Shown here one piece after another: positions 33,730 to 45,797 of a stretch of DNA of 64,000 nt. Numbering within the stretch: the stretch's first letter is position 1; each line of letters begins with the position of its first letter. The translations under genes and the position numbers were made by a program. Under the pieces are notes generated by a model. It saw nothing but the letters and a program-made list of their open reading frames with translations, was not told the origin of the DNA and ran no database searches. Origin of the DNA: Adenanthera pavonina (Eukaryota > Streptophyta > Magnoliopsida > Fabales > Fabaceae); the NCBI GenBank assembly GCA_026686845.1, contig JAIVEN010000018.1:13859001-13923000 (forward strand). The letters run 5' to 3'.

Positions 33730-35030
33730 ACTCTTACCTCAAGCAAACATCTCGGGATACTTCCTTCACATGGATTCTTCAGTCTCCCATGTGACATCAT
33801 CGGATGTCAAGCCGTTCCATAGGACCTTTATCAACTTAATGTTTTTATTCCTCAACTACTTCTTCTTAACATCAAGAATTTGCAACAGCATGACCTCAAA
33901 AGTCAGATCCTCTTGCACTTGAATTAATTCATCATCAATTATATGTGACGAATCCGGATGATACTTCTTAAGTTGAGACACATGGAAAACATCATGCAAT
34001 CCAACAAGATTAGGCGGTAGCGCCACTTAATATGCTACTGGCACAATTCGCTCCAGAATTTGGTATGGACCTATATACTGTGGAGTGAGCTTCTTGGCTC
34101 AAATTGATCTTCCAACACTAGTAGTAGGAGTGACCTTCAAAAACATGATCTCTAGCATTAAATTCCAATGGTCACCTCCTCCTACCAGCATAACTCTTTT
34201 GCCGACTCTAAGTGGTAAGAAGCTTCTAACAAATATTCTCAATTTGCCGAGAGATTTGATCCATAATATCTAAGCCCAAAAGACTCCTTTCATCGAGTTC
34301 AACCCAACACAACAGCAACCTGCATTTCCTGTCATACAATGCTTCATACGAAGCCATTTGGAAACTTGAGTGGAAACTGTTGTTGTAGGCAAATTCAACC
34401 AATGGCAGAAACTGATCCTAATTGCCTTTGTTCTCTAGAACACGTGCCCATAGTATGTCCTCCAGAGTTTGAATAGTCCTTTCAGTCTACCCATCAGATT
34501 AAGGGTGATAAGTAGCACTAAAACTCAATTTCGTACCCATGGCCTTCTGAAGAGATTTCCAAAATCTAGATGTAAACTTAGAATTTCTATCCAACACAAT
34601 ATTCATCGAGACCCCGTGCAGTCTCACAATCTCATTCACATATAACTGAGCCAACTTCTCCATAGAAATAGTCTCCTAAATTGGAAGAAAATGGGCCAAC
34701 TTCGTCAACCTGTCCACAATGACCTATATTGCATTATGTCTTGAAGAGGTCATCGGTAATCCCATCACAAAATCCATGGAAACACTATCCCATTTCCACT
34801 CCAGAATCTCCAAAGGTTATAACATACCAGCAAGCAATTGGTGCTCAATCTTTACCTTCTGACAGATTAGACATCTTGCCACATACTCTGCGATGTCCTT
34901 TTTCACACATGGCCACTAATAACCACGCTTCAGATCTTGGTGTCTTAGTGGTACCTGGGTAAATAGTGTACCTGCTCTTATAAGCTTCTTCTAAATAATT
35001 TCTCACAACCTCGTGACATTTGACACACAA
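33730..35030 (-). pseudogene. Gypsy integrase and chromodomain-like end (decayed)
   Basis: Reading the minus strand piecewise gives the integrase zinc-binding region near 34840-34930, then the core, with text equivalent to a Trp-rich start and HNAIWVIVDRLTK near 34690-34740. A KVLWNG...VTWETEE stretch at about 33790-33860 resembles the C-terminal chromodomain-like part of Tekay/Del integrases. Stops occur throughout. Confidence 0.65.
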
Positions 35031-35032
35031 AT

Positions 35033-35566
35033 CTAACCACGGTACCGAATGATACCATCCTCCAAAATATCAAAGTCTTGAGTCTCCGCCATTTCTATTT
35101 GTTCTTGAATGCCCAAAAGATAGTCATCTTCCATCTGAGCATAGCAAATGTCCCTCAATAAATTGCTTGATACACTGATGGAACTCATTACTAGTACTCC
35201 AGCACAGACATTAATGGACAACTTTATATCTCTCAAGCTTTCTAGCAACTGTTGCTTCCTTATCATCATTGTGCCTATATGGATTGACTTCCTACTCAAC
35301 ATATCCGCCACAACGTTGGCTTTCCCAGGATGATACTTCAAAGCAAACTCATAGTCCACAAGGAACTCAACCCAACACCTTTGCCTCATGTTCAGCTCTT
35401 TCTGATCAAGCAAATACTTCAAACTCTTGTGATCACTGAACACCTTAAACTGGCCATAAAGATAATGCCTCCACACTTTCAAGACAAACACTACAGCTGC
35501 TAGCTCAAGGTCATGAGTAGGATAATTCTCCTCATGAGGCCTTAACTGTCTTAAAGCATACACCAT
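35033..35566 (-). pseudogene. Gypsy RNase H fragment
   Basis: 177 open codons with YALRQLRPHEENYPTHDLEL, WRHYLYGQFKVFSDHKSL, DYEFALKYHPGKANVVADML. This is the RNase H domain of Ty3/gypsy pol, followed by the linker toward integrase. Both ends are truncated by stops. Confidence 0.88.
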
Positions 35567-35569
35567 AAC

Positions 35570-36600
35570 TCTGCCTTACTACATCAATAGACACCCTAGA
35601 CCTTTCTTAGAGGCGTCCGTGTAAATTGTGAACAGCTCTAATGGGTTAAGGATAATAAGCATTGGGGTGGACGTCAGACAAACCTTCAACTCCTAGAATG
35701 CTCTCTCACACTTGTCATCCCAAATGAAAGATCGATCCTTATGGGTGAGTCTAGTCAATGGCATAACAAGCTAAGAGAATCCCTTGATGAGCCTTCAGTA
35801 ATATCCAGCCAATCCCACAAAACTCTAAATTTCAGTCACCGATCTCGGTCTCTCCTAATCCAACACCGTTTTAACTTTACTAGGGTCTATTGCCACTCCT
35901 TCTGCAGAAATCACATGGCTCAAAAATTTCACCTCCTGTAGCCAAAACTCATACTTACTAAGCTTAGCATATAGTTGGTGATCCCACAATACTTGCAACA
36001 CAATTCAAAGATAGAGTGCATGCTCTTCCTCACTCTTGGAGTAAATTAAAATGTCATCAATAAAAACCACAATAAATTTATCCAAATACGGCCGAAACAC
36101 CCTATTCATATAATCCATGAAGATTGCCAGGGCATTGGTTAACCCGAATGGCATCACGACAAACTCATAATGACCATATCGAGTTCAAAATCCCATTTTG
36201 GGCGCATCTTCAGCACACACTTGCAATTGATGATATCCTAACCTCAAATCGATTTTAGAGAATATAGAGGCACCTGCCAACTAATCAATCAAGTCTTCAA
36301 TCCTAGGCAAAGGATATTTATTCTTGATCGTCACTCAATTCAGCTGCCTGTAATCAATGCACAATCTAAGGCTACTATCCTTCTTCTTGACAAACAATAC
36401 TGGAGCTCCCCAAGGTGAGACACTAGGTCTGATGAAACTTCTTGTTAACAAATCCTCAATCTACTTCTTCAACTCTTTCAACTCAGACGGTGCCATTCGA
36501 TATAGAGCCTTCGAAATAGGACTTGTCCCGAGCACTAAATCGATGGAAAACTCTAGTTCTCAGGGTGGTGGCAAACCGGTAATCTCCTCTGGAAACACAT
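35570..36600 (-). pseudogene. Gypsy reverse transcriptase (decayed)
   Basis: The minus strand at about 36040-36190 reads TRYGHYEFVVMPFGLTNA and FIDDILIYSKSEE, the RT palm with the FIDD form of the YXDD motif. A stop lies just upstream (GGATTTTGA near 36185), and others interrupt the N-terminal half, which still shows RQLN and KNKYPLP-like text near 36270-36360. Confidence 0.8.
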
Positions 36601-36709
36601 CAGGGAATTCATTCACAACTAAGTATCTTTCGACATCACCTTCCCTATACATGTTCTCAAAGAAGAAAATAAGAAACCCTTGACATCCTTTCTTCAGAAA
36701 CCTGTCAAC

Positions 36710-37114
36710 TTAGACAAAGGACAAACAAACATTCTCATCCTCTTCGATACTAGGGATATTCATAGGCAAAGACACAATCTTTCGAGCGCAATCAAGAATG
36801 GCATTATTCACCTCCAACCAATCTATCCCAATTATCACATCAATTTCTTGCAACGGCAAATAGATTAGATCCAAGGTAATGCTTCGGTGTTCAAAACGAA
36901 CCACACAGTTTAGACAAGCTTGAGTAGTTCTTAATGAAACTCCCATGAGTGTGGACACTGACAACTCAAAAGGCAACCCCATTGCTACAATACCCAATCT
37001 CCAAGCACAATCAAAAGAAATAAGGGAATGTGTTGCACCTGAGTCAAACAGAGCATGAATAGAGTAACCATTGAGTTTAAGTTCACCTCTAATCAGATTA
37101 GGCGCTGCATCCAC
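36710..37114 (-). pseudogene. Gypsy protease fragment
   Basis: 134 open codons with the aspartic protease motif HALFDSGATHSLIS and the later VIIGIDWL. The active-site DSG is intact. Reading continues toward RT only through stops. Confidence 0.88.
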
Positions 37115-37189
37115 TTCTTGTCAAGTGATGGCGAAAACTCGTCTGGGCATCGTGGGCCTCCTTGTTGTATCATCACACCTTGGCTCATG

Positions 37190-38365
37190 ACAACTTTGTG
37201 CAATATGTTTAGGTCTCCCACAATTAAAACAAATCAATCACGGATGATCACCATGGCTAAACCTGTACTTTGTGCACGGATTTGATGCACTGCCTGAACT
37301 ATACTGAGATTGAGTGGAGTCCTTTCCTGCATACTCACTCTGACTGGAACTCCCTTGTTTAAAGCCTTCTCAATAAAAAGGTCCTCTACCAAACCGACCT
37401 CTATTAAACTGATCTCTGCCAAACCTACCTCTTCCTCTACTATGATGGCCTCTATTATGATGACCACTTCCTTCACTAGAACCTGTCTGCCACCGCTGCT
37501 ACCACTACCCAAACCACTTCCTTTGCTTATTCCTCCTATAGGTCCTAAGTGAGAAAAGGCCCAAATCATGGAATTCCTTAGATGCTTCTCAGCGCCCTTC
37601 ATCCGTCTGTATAGGGCACAAATATTCGCACATAAGTCCTCAAAGGACATAAACTCCACCACAGATAACCGCTCTTTGATCTTTGGATGGGCTTCCTCAA
37701 ATAGCCTCTAAGCCATCCACCTATCATCAAGGTAATTATTCAAATAGGTGGAATACTTGGCTAAATCCAGAAATTGATCAATATAATCATCTGTCGACAG
37801 ATTCCCTTGTTGCAAAGTTAGGAGCTTGGCCTCATTCTGCATCATTAAGGCTGGAGGGATGTAATGTACAAAGAACCATTCCTTAAACTATTTCCAAGTC
37901 ATAGGAGGATTCATTGCTTCAACACTCGGGAGAACACTCCTCCACTATCTCTTAGCCTTTTTCTCAAGCTTAAATGCTACCAATTACACCCTTTGTTCTG
38001 AGGTGTATTCCATCACACTGAAGATATTCTCCAATTGTTCTATCCAATCTTCAGCCTATGAAACATCCATAGTACCTTTGAAAGCCAGGGGACTAAACTT
38101 CCAAAAGTCCTTCAACTATGAAGAGATACCCCTTCTTCCAACCCTTGGGGCTCTCTCAGGCTCCACTACATTTTATCCTCTCCTTATTCAGATCCACAAA
38201 CATGCCAGCCTCTTCATTCACTTCGTATTGCTCTTGCCTATCCATCCGATCTTGTAACCTGTTTAATGTCTCCCCCTGAGTATTCACCTTATTACTGAGG
38301 CTAGCCAGCATCTCATGTATCTGCCTCATGAGATCACTGTTACTCAGCCTTCCTCTTCGAGACAT
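37190..38365 (-). pseudogene. Gypsy gag with zinc knuckle (frameshifted)
   Basis: It starts MSRRGRLSNSDLMRQ (ATG at 38365). Further pieces in other frames read LVAFKLEKKAKRW, DDYIDQFLDLAKYS and ERLSVVEFMSFEDL (about 37620-37670). A Gly/Ser-rich linker follows, then a zinc knuckle CFNCGRPKHIAQSC near 37190-37232. At least two frameshifts and several stops are present. The same protein is recognisable in the element at 59.7-60.9 kb. Confidence 0.85.
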
Positions 38366-38490
38366 TCTTTCTACACACAAGCAATAACATATTCAATTAC
38401 ATGGTTTTGGACTAGCATTGCAGTGGGAATATAGTCTATGTATTCAAAATTGTGCCAAGTAGTACTTCAAGCAAAAACAATGGCCCAAAA

Positions 38491-38507
38491 CTATTGCTCT
38501 GATACCA
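38491..38507 (-). other. Gypsy primer-binding site
   Basis: TGGTATCAGAGCAATAG on the minus strand, three bases after the LTR end GTTACA. It is an initiator tRNA-Met type site. Confidence 0.88.
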
Positions 38508-38510
38508 AAA

Positions 38511-40925
38511 TGTAACACCCTACCTTCTGACACCTCCTAACTCGACCAAAAACTTTAAAATTCAACCAACCACAACACCAACAACTCAAAACAACTTCTC
38601 AAAACTTCAAACCAATGGAAACGAACTCAAAAATGCTAGAAAATGGATTGAAGTCGTGGCTGCTACAATACTGCTACAGCTCCGGCCTCCCCTATTCTGC
38701 AGTCGCGTCTGGCCTCACTGGCACCGCGGCACCCCATGCTGATATTCCATATCATCAACTTTCATGCTCCGGGGTAAATTTCCAATGCGCATAACTTTAT
38801 GCTCTGACCGACCTCCAATTTACTTGATTCCAACTCTTACAAGTCAATCTAGTCCCCGTCTAGCCATAGACACCATTTTCACCTTAATCCAACTCCGTAT
38901 GGAGATTCTAGGCCCCCGACACAGTTTTGGCCACTTATTGACCAAAACTCACCACTAACCATCTCCAATTGCCGCCAAAGGCAACTGGTCACTCAGACCA
39001 TTTATATAGGTCCAAAACCCCCAAACCAACTTGTTCAAAGAGGTTTCACCCCAAAGGAACTACTCCTCTGGGATTTGACCCCTTGAGACCCATACCTGAC
39101 AAAACAGGCTACAGGCCCTAAAATATACTAATTAGGCCCAAACCACTCTCAGCTTACAAACACTATCATACTGACTTCTCAACCTCCCAAAACCATGCAA
39201 CTATACATACAACATACATAGCCATACATACATTCATCCATAAACATCCTCATCAATATCATACGTCTATTACAAACCATTCTATCCTACATGGCACATG
39301 ATACAATATCCAATATACAAATACTACATAGACCATTCCCACATACGTAGCTTCTCCCGTATCTTCTCTGAAGTAGTGCCAGAACCATCACCTGAAAGGT
39401 TAGTTCATGGAAGAGGGGTGTGAGACAATATCTAAGTAACCAGGGACAACCACACACACACACACATATATATCTCATGCAACTCATGTATGCAATATGA
39501 AATGAATGGTATGCATGTCTCCCTTACACACAGCTAGAACCACGGGCTATCGTCATAACATGATATTTCATATTGGTAACTCCCTTCCAACAGTCGGTGA
39601 AGACCGATTCTGGGATATTACCAAGCTCACCTTACACTAATGCAACCTGGCCAAAGGTTACACTAGTGCTCAGACCATGACTCTCCTTTTCTTAGACCAC
39701 CTCGAATTAGTGGTGATTTAGGGAATGTGCAATCCACTGTCGCCTGGCTCCCTTGGCCATAGGGGAGGATTTAGTGACAAGGATCCCAACCTAATTCTCC
39801 CTAATCATATCTTATATTATCATATTTCATATCATCATGTATCATATCATCATCACCACCCAATCCACTGTATATCACAATCTCACATTGTCATGTGGTG
39901 ATGCTCATATATCATCATATAATCATCATCATCATATCACAATGTCATGTAAGCATCATTCATGCCATGCCAATATCATCATCATAATCATCGTCTAGCT
40001 ATGTTCATACCACGATACATAGAAGACAGCACACACACATATATCAATATCATGGTATGAAAGATACATGCATATATATATAAATATACATACTATCATG
40101 CAATACAATACAAACAAAGAAACACCCAGTTATCTCAGGTTGTCAATACCACATATGTGAGTTCCACAGAATTCTTGAATTGTCCAACATGCATGAACCT
40201 CTCTCGGTTAACCAAATAACCTTCATAATAACACAATTCTTCCATTAACACAATATACCAATAACCAAACATCATAATTCAACTACCTTAGGCATAACCC
40301 AAGTTGCAACACCCTTTTTCATGTATCATTAAGCTCCTAAGAACCATTCAAACACCAAACAATCCCTTACACTTCGGATTTGTCACACTCTCAACCAAGA
40401 ACAACTTACGCTTAAGCTCTAAACACATATACTCCCTTCAAAACTCACACCCAAGCAACAACAACACCAAAACACACTTCCTCAACCCTATTTCATCCAT
40501 TTTAATTGGTGGATTTCATCCAAAACTGAAGATCCAACCTCAAAACCCCAAATTTCAATCGAAGAAAATGGAGAGGGTGGAGTAGAGAACACTTACCAAC
40601 TTGAATCCAAGCTTCCAGAGGTTGAAAACAACTCCCAATGGCCGAATCCAACAAAGCATAGCTGATCTCCTCAGTTTCTTTCTTTTCTGTTCATCCGAAC
40701 TGATCTAGATTTAAACAAAATTCCTAAATCTCGTCGCGACCTCAGTACCCTTCGCTACGGCTCCACCAGTTTAGCTGAAACAATGCCACTGGAATAGTTC
40801 TCATTGTGGTGGCCCTGCTTCTTACCGTAGTGTGGAACTCTTCTAAACTCCACTTAAGCCTTCCTCTGTCCTGTTCCTCCAGTCCTGATCATGATGCGAA
40901 GAAAAATGACATGAGGGGTGTTACA
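38511..40925 (-). repeat. Gypsy 5' LTR (2415 bp)
   Basis: Its ends are TGTAACACC and GTGTTACA. The tract 38989-40641 is identical to 31784-33436 at a constant offset of 7205. The outer 480 bp and 280 bp differ at many positions, largely transitions. Confidence 0.9.
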
Positions 40926-42185
40926 GGATTCACCTTATAAGATAATTAGATTTTATTTCTTAGTTAAACTCTGCATAATTATAGTGATTGTTATTTCTAA
41001 AATGTCCTAATTACCTCTCAGTCAATTAATCCTTATTTAATTAGGATTCAATTCGCTCTCGCACAACTAAATTTTCTAATTAAACCTTGAAAACTACAAC
41101 ATATATCACTATGAATTCCTAATTCTATCTCTAGATTAATTATTCATATTTATCTCTCTAAATCTAGGTTCACTCTTCACCTCTCAGTCTATCAAGTTTA
41201 CCCATTAATTAGATTCTATGGTGATAAAGCATAAAATCCACGTGAATGAATAAAAGAGATAAATATAATAAAAAGATAGATTAAATATAACTTGAAGAAC
41301 AAATCAAATTGTCTTAACTAGAGAAACAAATTCAATCCATCCCTGTCAGGCTACAATCCCTACCCCCGACTGAGAAATTTAGCTACTCATGGAAATAAAA
41401 ATTAAATCAAAACTAAAATCCTAAATCATAGTGAAAATAACAAGAAAACAGAGTTATATTAGAGAAGAATGAATCTATCACTAATACTCCTCAAATCTCC
41501 TTGCTCTCTCTCTATAAGAGGCTCCTAGTTGCTCCCAGATGTATTTAGAACAGTGATCTTTGACTTCTAAGCATGTTTCTCAATCCCCCTTTATGTTTCT
41601 ATCATGTCTCCTTACATAGAAAAAATTTAGAAGATCATAAATGCCCAAAATATCACCAAAACGCATCAAAAACAAGTTTTTATGGGTTTTTATTGCTTGA
41701 CCCGGTGTCGGGGGCCATACATTCATCCCATATGGTGCCGAGTGATTCTATAAGGTAGAAAAACTGAAAATTCATGTTGACCTGGTGCCGGGTGCTTCTG
41801 TCTGTACAGACGCTTCTTCGTTCAGCTTCCAGAAGTCACTAGCTTATATTAACATTTTGAATTTGATTTTTACCATGATAACTTTAGAATTTGAGGAAAC
41901 TCAAAACATGAAAGTTGTAGCTTTATGTCTTATCTTTCCAATGCATCTTAAATCACCTCAACCGAAGTTTATATGTGAGAGTTATGATCAAAATATCAAA
42001 AGATATTGAAACTTTTCAGCATGAACGATTTGTAACGTTTTTGCTCCGAATGTTTTCAAATGAGCCTATAAGACCATAAAACAGAAAATATGTCAAATAA
42101 TGCTAAAATATATCAATATAAACATATTTAGATATAATTTAGAGCTTAAATATGGGTATTTTATATGTATAAAATGGACACATCA

Positions 42186-43016
42186 TTTTTGGGTTTTGCA
42201 AGTTTGATATTTTGTTCGTTACATGATTGCTAAAGTACTTATATAATTATTTCATTACTTTGCAATCAGCCCTCTTTGAGGTATTTAATTTACTATTTTT
42301 TATAAAATTGCTATATGGTCACTAATTTCATTATGTGATTTAGATAATATATTTTTAGAAGCTAATAAATTTTAAAACATATTTTACTTTGTTTATTTGC
42401 TAAAGCGAATTAATTTAGCAATTACTTTTTAGAGATAATATATATATATAATTGAAATTAGTTATTTTTGTATTTTAAAATTGCACAAGCACCTATTCAC
42501 CTTACTCTAAGTGTATTTCTCATTGTCATCTTAATAGCATATATACATGTAGAATATATATGCTTATCCTTCCAACAGCAAGAATAATTCCCTTACTTAT
42601 AGAAAACAAAATGCCAACTACTTGCTTCAGGGTTGAGAATCTCCACCCATGTGAGTTGGTCTTATTAGACAAAATATATTTGGTGGAGAAAGTGATGGTG
42701 AAGTACCCCAGACAGAAGCGGTAGTGAATGGTGGGTTTGATACAATTAACCGCTATATATGTGCTTCTGGTGGCTAGAATGGGAGATATTAGTTGATATA
42801 TAATTCGCTCATGTAAAAATATTTGTTGAGAAATTATCAGATAACCACATTCTTCGTCTTGGGATGTATATCAGCGGATATATATGCGTCATCAATTAGT
42901 TGTAAAGCGTTCTACTTTTTACTTCACAATTTATAAAAAAAAGAATTAGTTGTAATAATATTTACTTCCTAAGTCTCCTGATTTTAAAGGAAGGTCACAT
43001 TTGCCAAGTTATGATT
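42186..43016. other. Intergenic DNA, AT-rich, one exon-like segment
   Basis: There is no firm gene. 42186-42500 is AT-rich and may continue the older copia LTR. An exon-like open segment lies at 42579-42724 (see next entry). Confidence 0.4.
42579..42724 (+). pseudogene. Possible terminal exon or exon remnant, unknown protein
   Basis: After a splice-acceptor-like TTCCAACAG an open frame of 48 codons runs to TAG, with non-repetitive composition (ENKMPTTCFRVENLHPCELV, then LLDKIYLVEKVMVKYPRQKR). No upstream exon was found in 42186-42578 and the family is not recognised. It may be chance. Confidence 0.2.
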
Positions 43017-43539
43017 AGGGAAAAAGACAGTTTAAAACCCCCAACAACAAATAATGACAAATTACGCCCCCTATATTTAACTAATCACCACAAAATACCT
43101 GGATCCTAGATTGAGATAAAAATAAAATATCAAGACTTGGGAATTTAGGTTTCACCATTTCGAAATTCAATTATACCCAGTTGGAAATTTAGTTCAGAAA
43201 CACTTGGGAATTTATTTTTTACCACTTGGGAATGGAGATATACCAGCTTGAAATGTAGTTAGAAGCATTTGGAAATTTAAGTTTCATTACTTGATAATTC
43301 AATTACACCCAGTTGGGAATAGTTAGAAACACTTGAAAATTTAAGTTTCACTACTTGATAATTCAATTACATTCAGTTGGGAAAATAGCTGGAAGCACTT
43401 GGAAATTTAGGTTTCACCACTTGGAAAGATATTTTATTTTATCCCAATCTAAGACATGAGTACTTCTTGGTGATTAGTTAAATTAGAGGCCTAATTTGTC
43501 ATTATTTGTGGTTGGAGGTACTAGATTGTCTTTTTCCCT
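43017..43539. mobile_element. Foldback-type MITE with long TIRs and tandem repeat core
   Basis: Terminal inverted repeats of about 110 bp begin AGGGAAAAAGACA at 43017 and end as its complement at 43539. The arms match along AACAACAAATAATGACAAAT, TTTAACTAATCACCA and GATAAAA-TAAAATATC. Between them lies an array of about 65-bp units. There are no coding sequences. A clear target duplication is not visible. Confidence 0.8.
43136..43425. repeat. Tandem array, four units of 64-67 bp plus a partial
   Basis: The units start at about 43136, 43203, 43268, 43332 and 43398. Each has the pattern CTTGGGAATTTAGGTTTCACC, then TTCAATTA, then CCCAGTTGG, ending GAAACA or GAAGCA. The last is partial. They fill the core between the MITE arms. 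Confidence 0.75.
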
Positions 43540-44512
43540 TTTTGTTGATTATGAAGAAGGAGACTGAAACGAAAGAGAACAAATGATATGAGCAGTTACT
43601 AGAAAAGCCAAAACCGTGGATGCAGACTTGAATTATTCAAAATTAAACAATCATCTGTGGACATGAATTATTGAGCAGGTGTTAAAAAATAAGATATTGA
43701 TGGATAGTAATTAAAATATTTATTCAAAATAACAATCACAAGAATTTATTGTGCATGTTGCTGGAGAAGCAAGTGCCACACTTCTTATTCTCTGTAATTA
43801 TTCTCGCTTAAATAAATAACTCCTGATAGTTAGTCATATACTTGAGTCCACCACTACACGGACGCATCTTCAGCTCTCAAACTATATGGATTCCTGAAGA
43901 ATAAAATCAAACAACAAGAACGACCATCTTAAAAGTTACTGTTCCACAATATATTAATTATAAATGGAAAAAGGAAAATAAATACTATACGTACTGCACA
44001 TATATGTAATATTATTTGACAATTTTGTGAATTTCTTCGCAATAACTATCTTCTCTCATTTCTAATTGTCTATAATATAGCATCTAACAGGGGAAAAAAT
44101 GACTCTTGATGACTCACATGAATTATTAATAATACTTAGGTATCTTAAAAAAAATTTTTTTGAAGGATCAAATTTACAACTTGTTATAATAAAAAATGAT
44201 CACCTGTGCTTCTCAAAGTGGTTATTTATAAATGTTATTATAATTAAAAATCTAAAATATTCTTACAATGTATTAAAGACTTAAGTTATAGACTTTTGTA
44301 AAGGACTATTAATAATTTAAAAAAAAAATCAAACGCAGCTTAATCATGTCTTTCATGAACATTTTAATTTTTAAGATCGTAAAGTGTCTTCGATTTATCT
44401 TATGAATATGTCCTTCAGTTGAATGTCATTTTTCCTTTATATATAATATTCATTTTGAACCGGCAGCTCAATGGCATTCAAAACATAAATAATAAGACAT
44501 GAGAAAAATGTA
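43540..44512. other. 3' flank of the RNase gene, nothing recognised
   Basis: AT-rich sequence between the MITE and the RNase gene stop. It presumably contains the gene's 3' UTR. No other gene, repeat or RNA was seen. Confidence 0.5.
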
Positions 44513-45719
44513 TTAATTGTAGATGTACATCAGTAACTTACAAGAGGTAGTATCAGGAAAGATAGGATCTCGATCACAGTTCTTCATGAGATTGTTGCAA
44601 TCTATGTACCTTTTTGCCGACTTGTCAAAACATTGATGGATTTGGGAGAGGTACACATTTCCCATTCTGTCTGCTTCACACACAATATCTGCTAGGAACC
44701 CTGTGCTCCTCCTCACCACATTCAGTATTCTATCTGCTGAATATGAACTTCCATTCGCCTTAATATCTGGCCCATCAATTACCCACCAACTTAATATTTT
44801 CCTTTAATTGCTAAATTATTGATGAGCGAGAAAAACAAAACGACAGTGGGTTAGTATATATATATATACCAGCATTTGCCAAGATGTTGTTCAAATCATG
44901 CTTATTTCTCAGTTGTATTGCGGTCGCAATATACTGTTCTGGCAGCATGGTGTCAGAAGAACAGGATCCATGCTTTCTCCACTTTTCTTTCCAGAATTTC
45001 TCGCTCTTTTCGAAGTTATTTGTTGATAGATTAGGCCAGTAACTCAGCAGATTTTCTTTGTGCCTTGCGATCTGCAGAACAGTGTTAGTCACAACATATA
45101 TAACAAATGTTCATGTCGCATGGAAAAGATTGGAATATTCATGGGGAATAATTCACGGTGGAGATGTTAAAAGGGGTATATCAAGGGAAAATTTCGTTGA
45201 AACATATAGTTTCCTTTTTTACATTGAAATTATTAATTGAATGATGAAAAGAAATGGAAAAGAGTGAACAAGAGAATTGAATGGAAAAAATGAGTTTTAG
45301 ATGGCAAATGTTTCTCGGAGTAAAAAAGTAACTGAAAAGATTAGTTATGATTGAGTAATAATAATGAATATAATAACAAATATTGTTCTTTTTTTTAATT
45401 CTTGTATTGTCCGTACGAAACCTAAAATTAAAAGAGAAAGAAGGAAAAGAGACTTGATTACCATGTCAGCAGTCAAAACAAGATCATCGGAAGAGCAGTT
45501 TTTTGATCTGGTGCCTGAAAATATCTGAGGATAAAGGGCATCAATGGTAAAATATTGAGGAACATGATCTCGGCAAGTATGACCATCTACCAAGCAATAA
45601 GAGTTAGGCCATTGCAAGGAAAGTTTTAAGTAATCAAATTGGCTATTGGTGGAGTTCTGTCCCTCACACCATGATATTCCCACCACCACTAACCACAATA
45701 TTACCACCTCACGCTTCAT
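44513..45719 (-). CDS. RNase T2 / S-like RNase family protein, likely catalytically inactive
   Basis: Three exons, 45719-45462, 45071-44870 and 44766-44513, give 237 residues. Introns are 390 and 103 bp, with GT-AG borders. I chose the second ATG (45719) because it starts a clean signal peptide (MKREVVILWLVVVGISWCEG). An in-frame ATG at 45758 would add 13 charged residues. Family marks are FDYLKLSLQWPNSYC (28-42), the CAS I position FTIDALYP (57-64), YWPNL, CAS II FWKEKWRKHGSC (112-123) and late cysteines. RNase T2 enzymes are secreted or vacuolar and cleave RNA with a His in CAS I (HGLWP) and His/Glu/Lys/His in CAS II (HEWxKHG). Here CAS I His is Asp60, and in CAS II the first His is Glu115 and the Glu is Lys116; Lys119 and His120 remain. 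Three N-glycosylation sequons (NST, NCS, NGS) are present. The frame is intact with no stops, so it looks like a conserved pseudoenzyme rather than plain decay. Confidence 0.85.
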
Positions 45720-45797
45720 CTTCTCACCTTTTTCTTTTTTGTTTAAATGAATCTGCATATTTTTGCTTTGGTGCCTTCAAAAGGGTTTTAGAACCAG

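Larger units (their letters stand above)
31290..40925 (-). mobile_element. Ty3/gypsy retrotransposon, Tekay/Del-like, 9,636 bp, degenerate
   Basis: The LTRs are 31290-33690 and 38511-40925, the target duplication is GGATT (31285-31289 and 40926-40930), and PBS and PPT are both present. The internal region (4820 bp) has gypsy order: gag, zinc knuckle, protease, RT, RNase H, integrase, chromodomain-like end. All are broken by stops and frameshifts, so the element is not autonomous. Assignment to Tekay/Del rests on the long LTRs and the C-terminal pattern and is moderate. It lies nested in a solo LTR. Confidence 0.88.
31066..42185. mobile_element. Probable solo LTR interrupted by the gypsy element
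   Basis: The outer pieces are 31066-31289 and 40931-42185, together about 1.48 kb, with ends TGATAGGGATCC and ACACATCA. The candidate duplication CTTTT / TTTTT is imperfect. The text TGCAAGTATATAGGGTCAAT...AGTAATAAA is a motif seen in many plant LTR-like repeats. There is no coding sequence. The gypsy element with its own TSD sits inside, so this is the older insertion. Confidence 0.4.
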
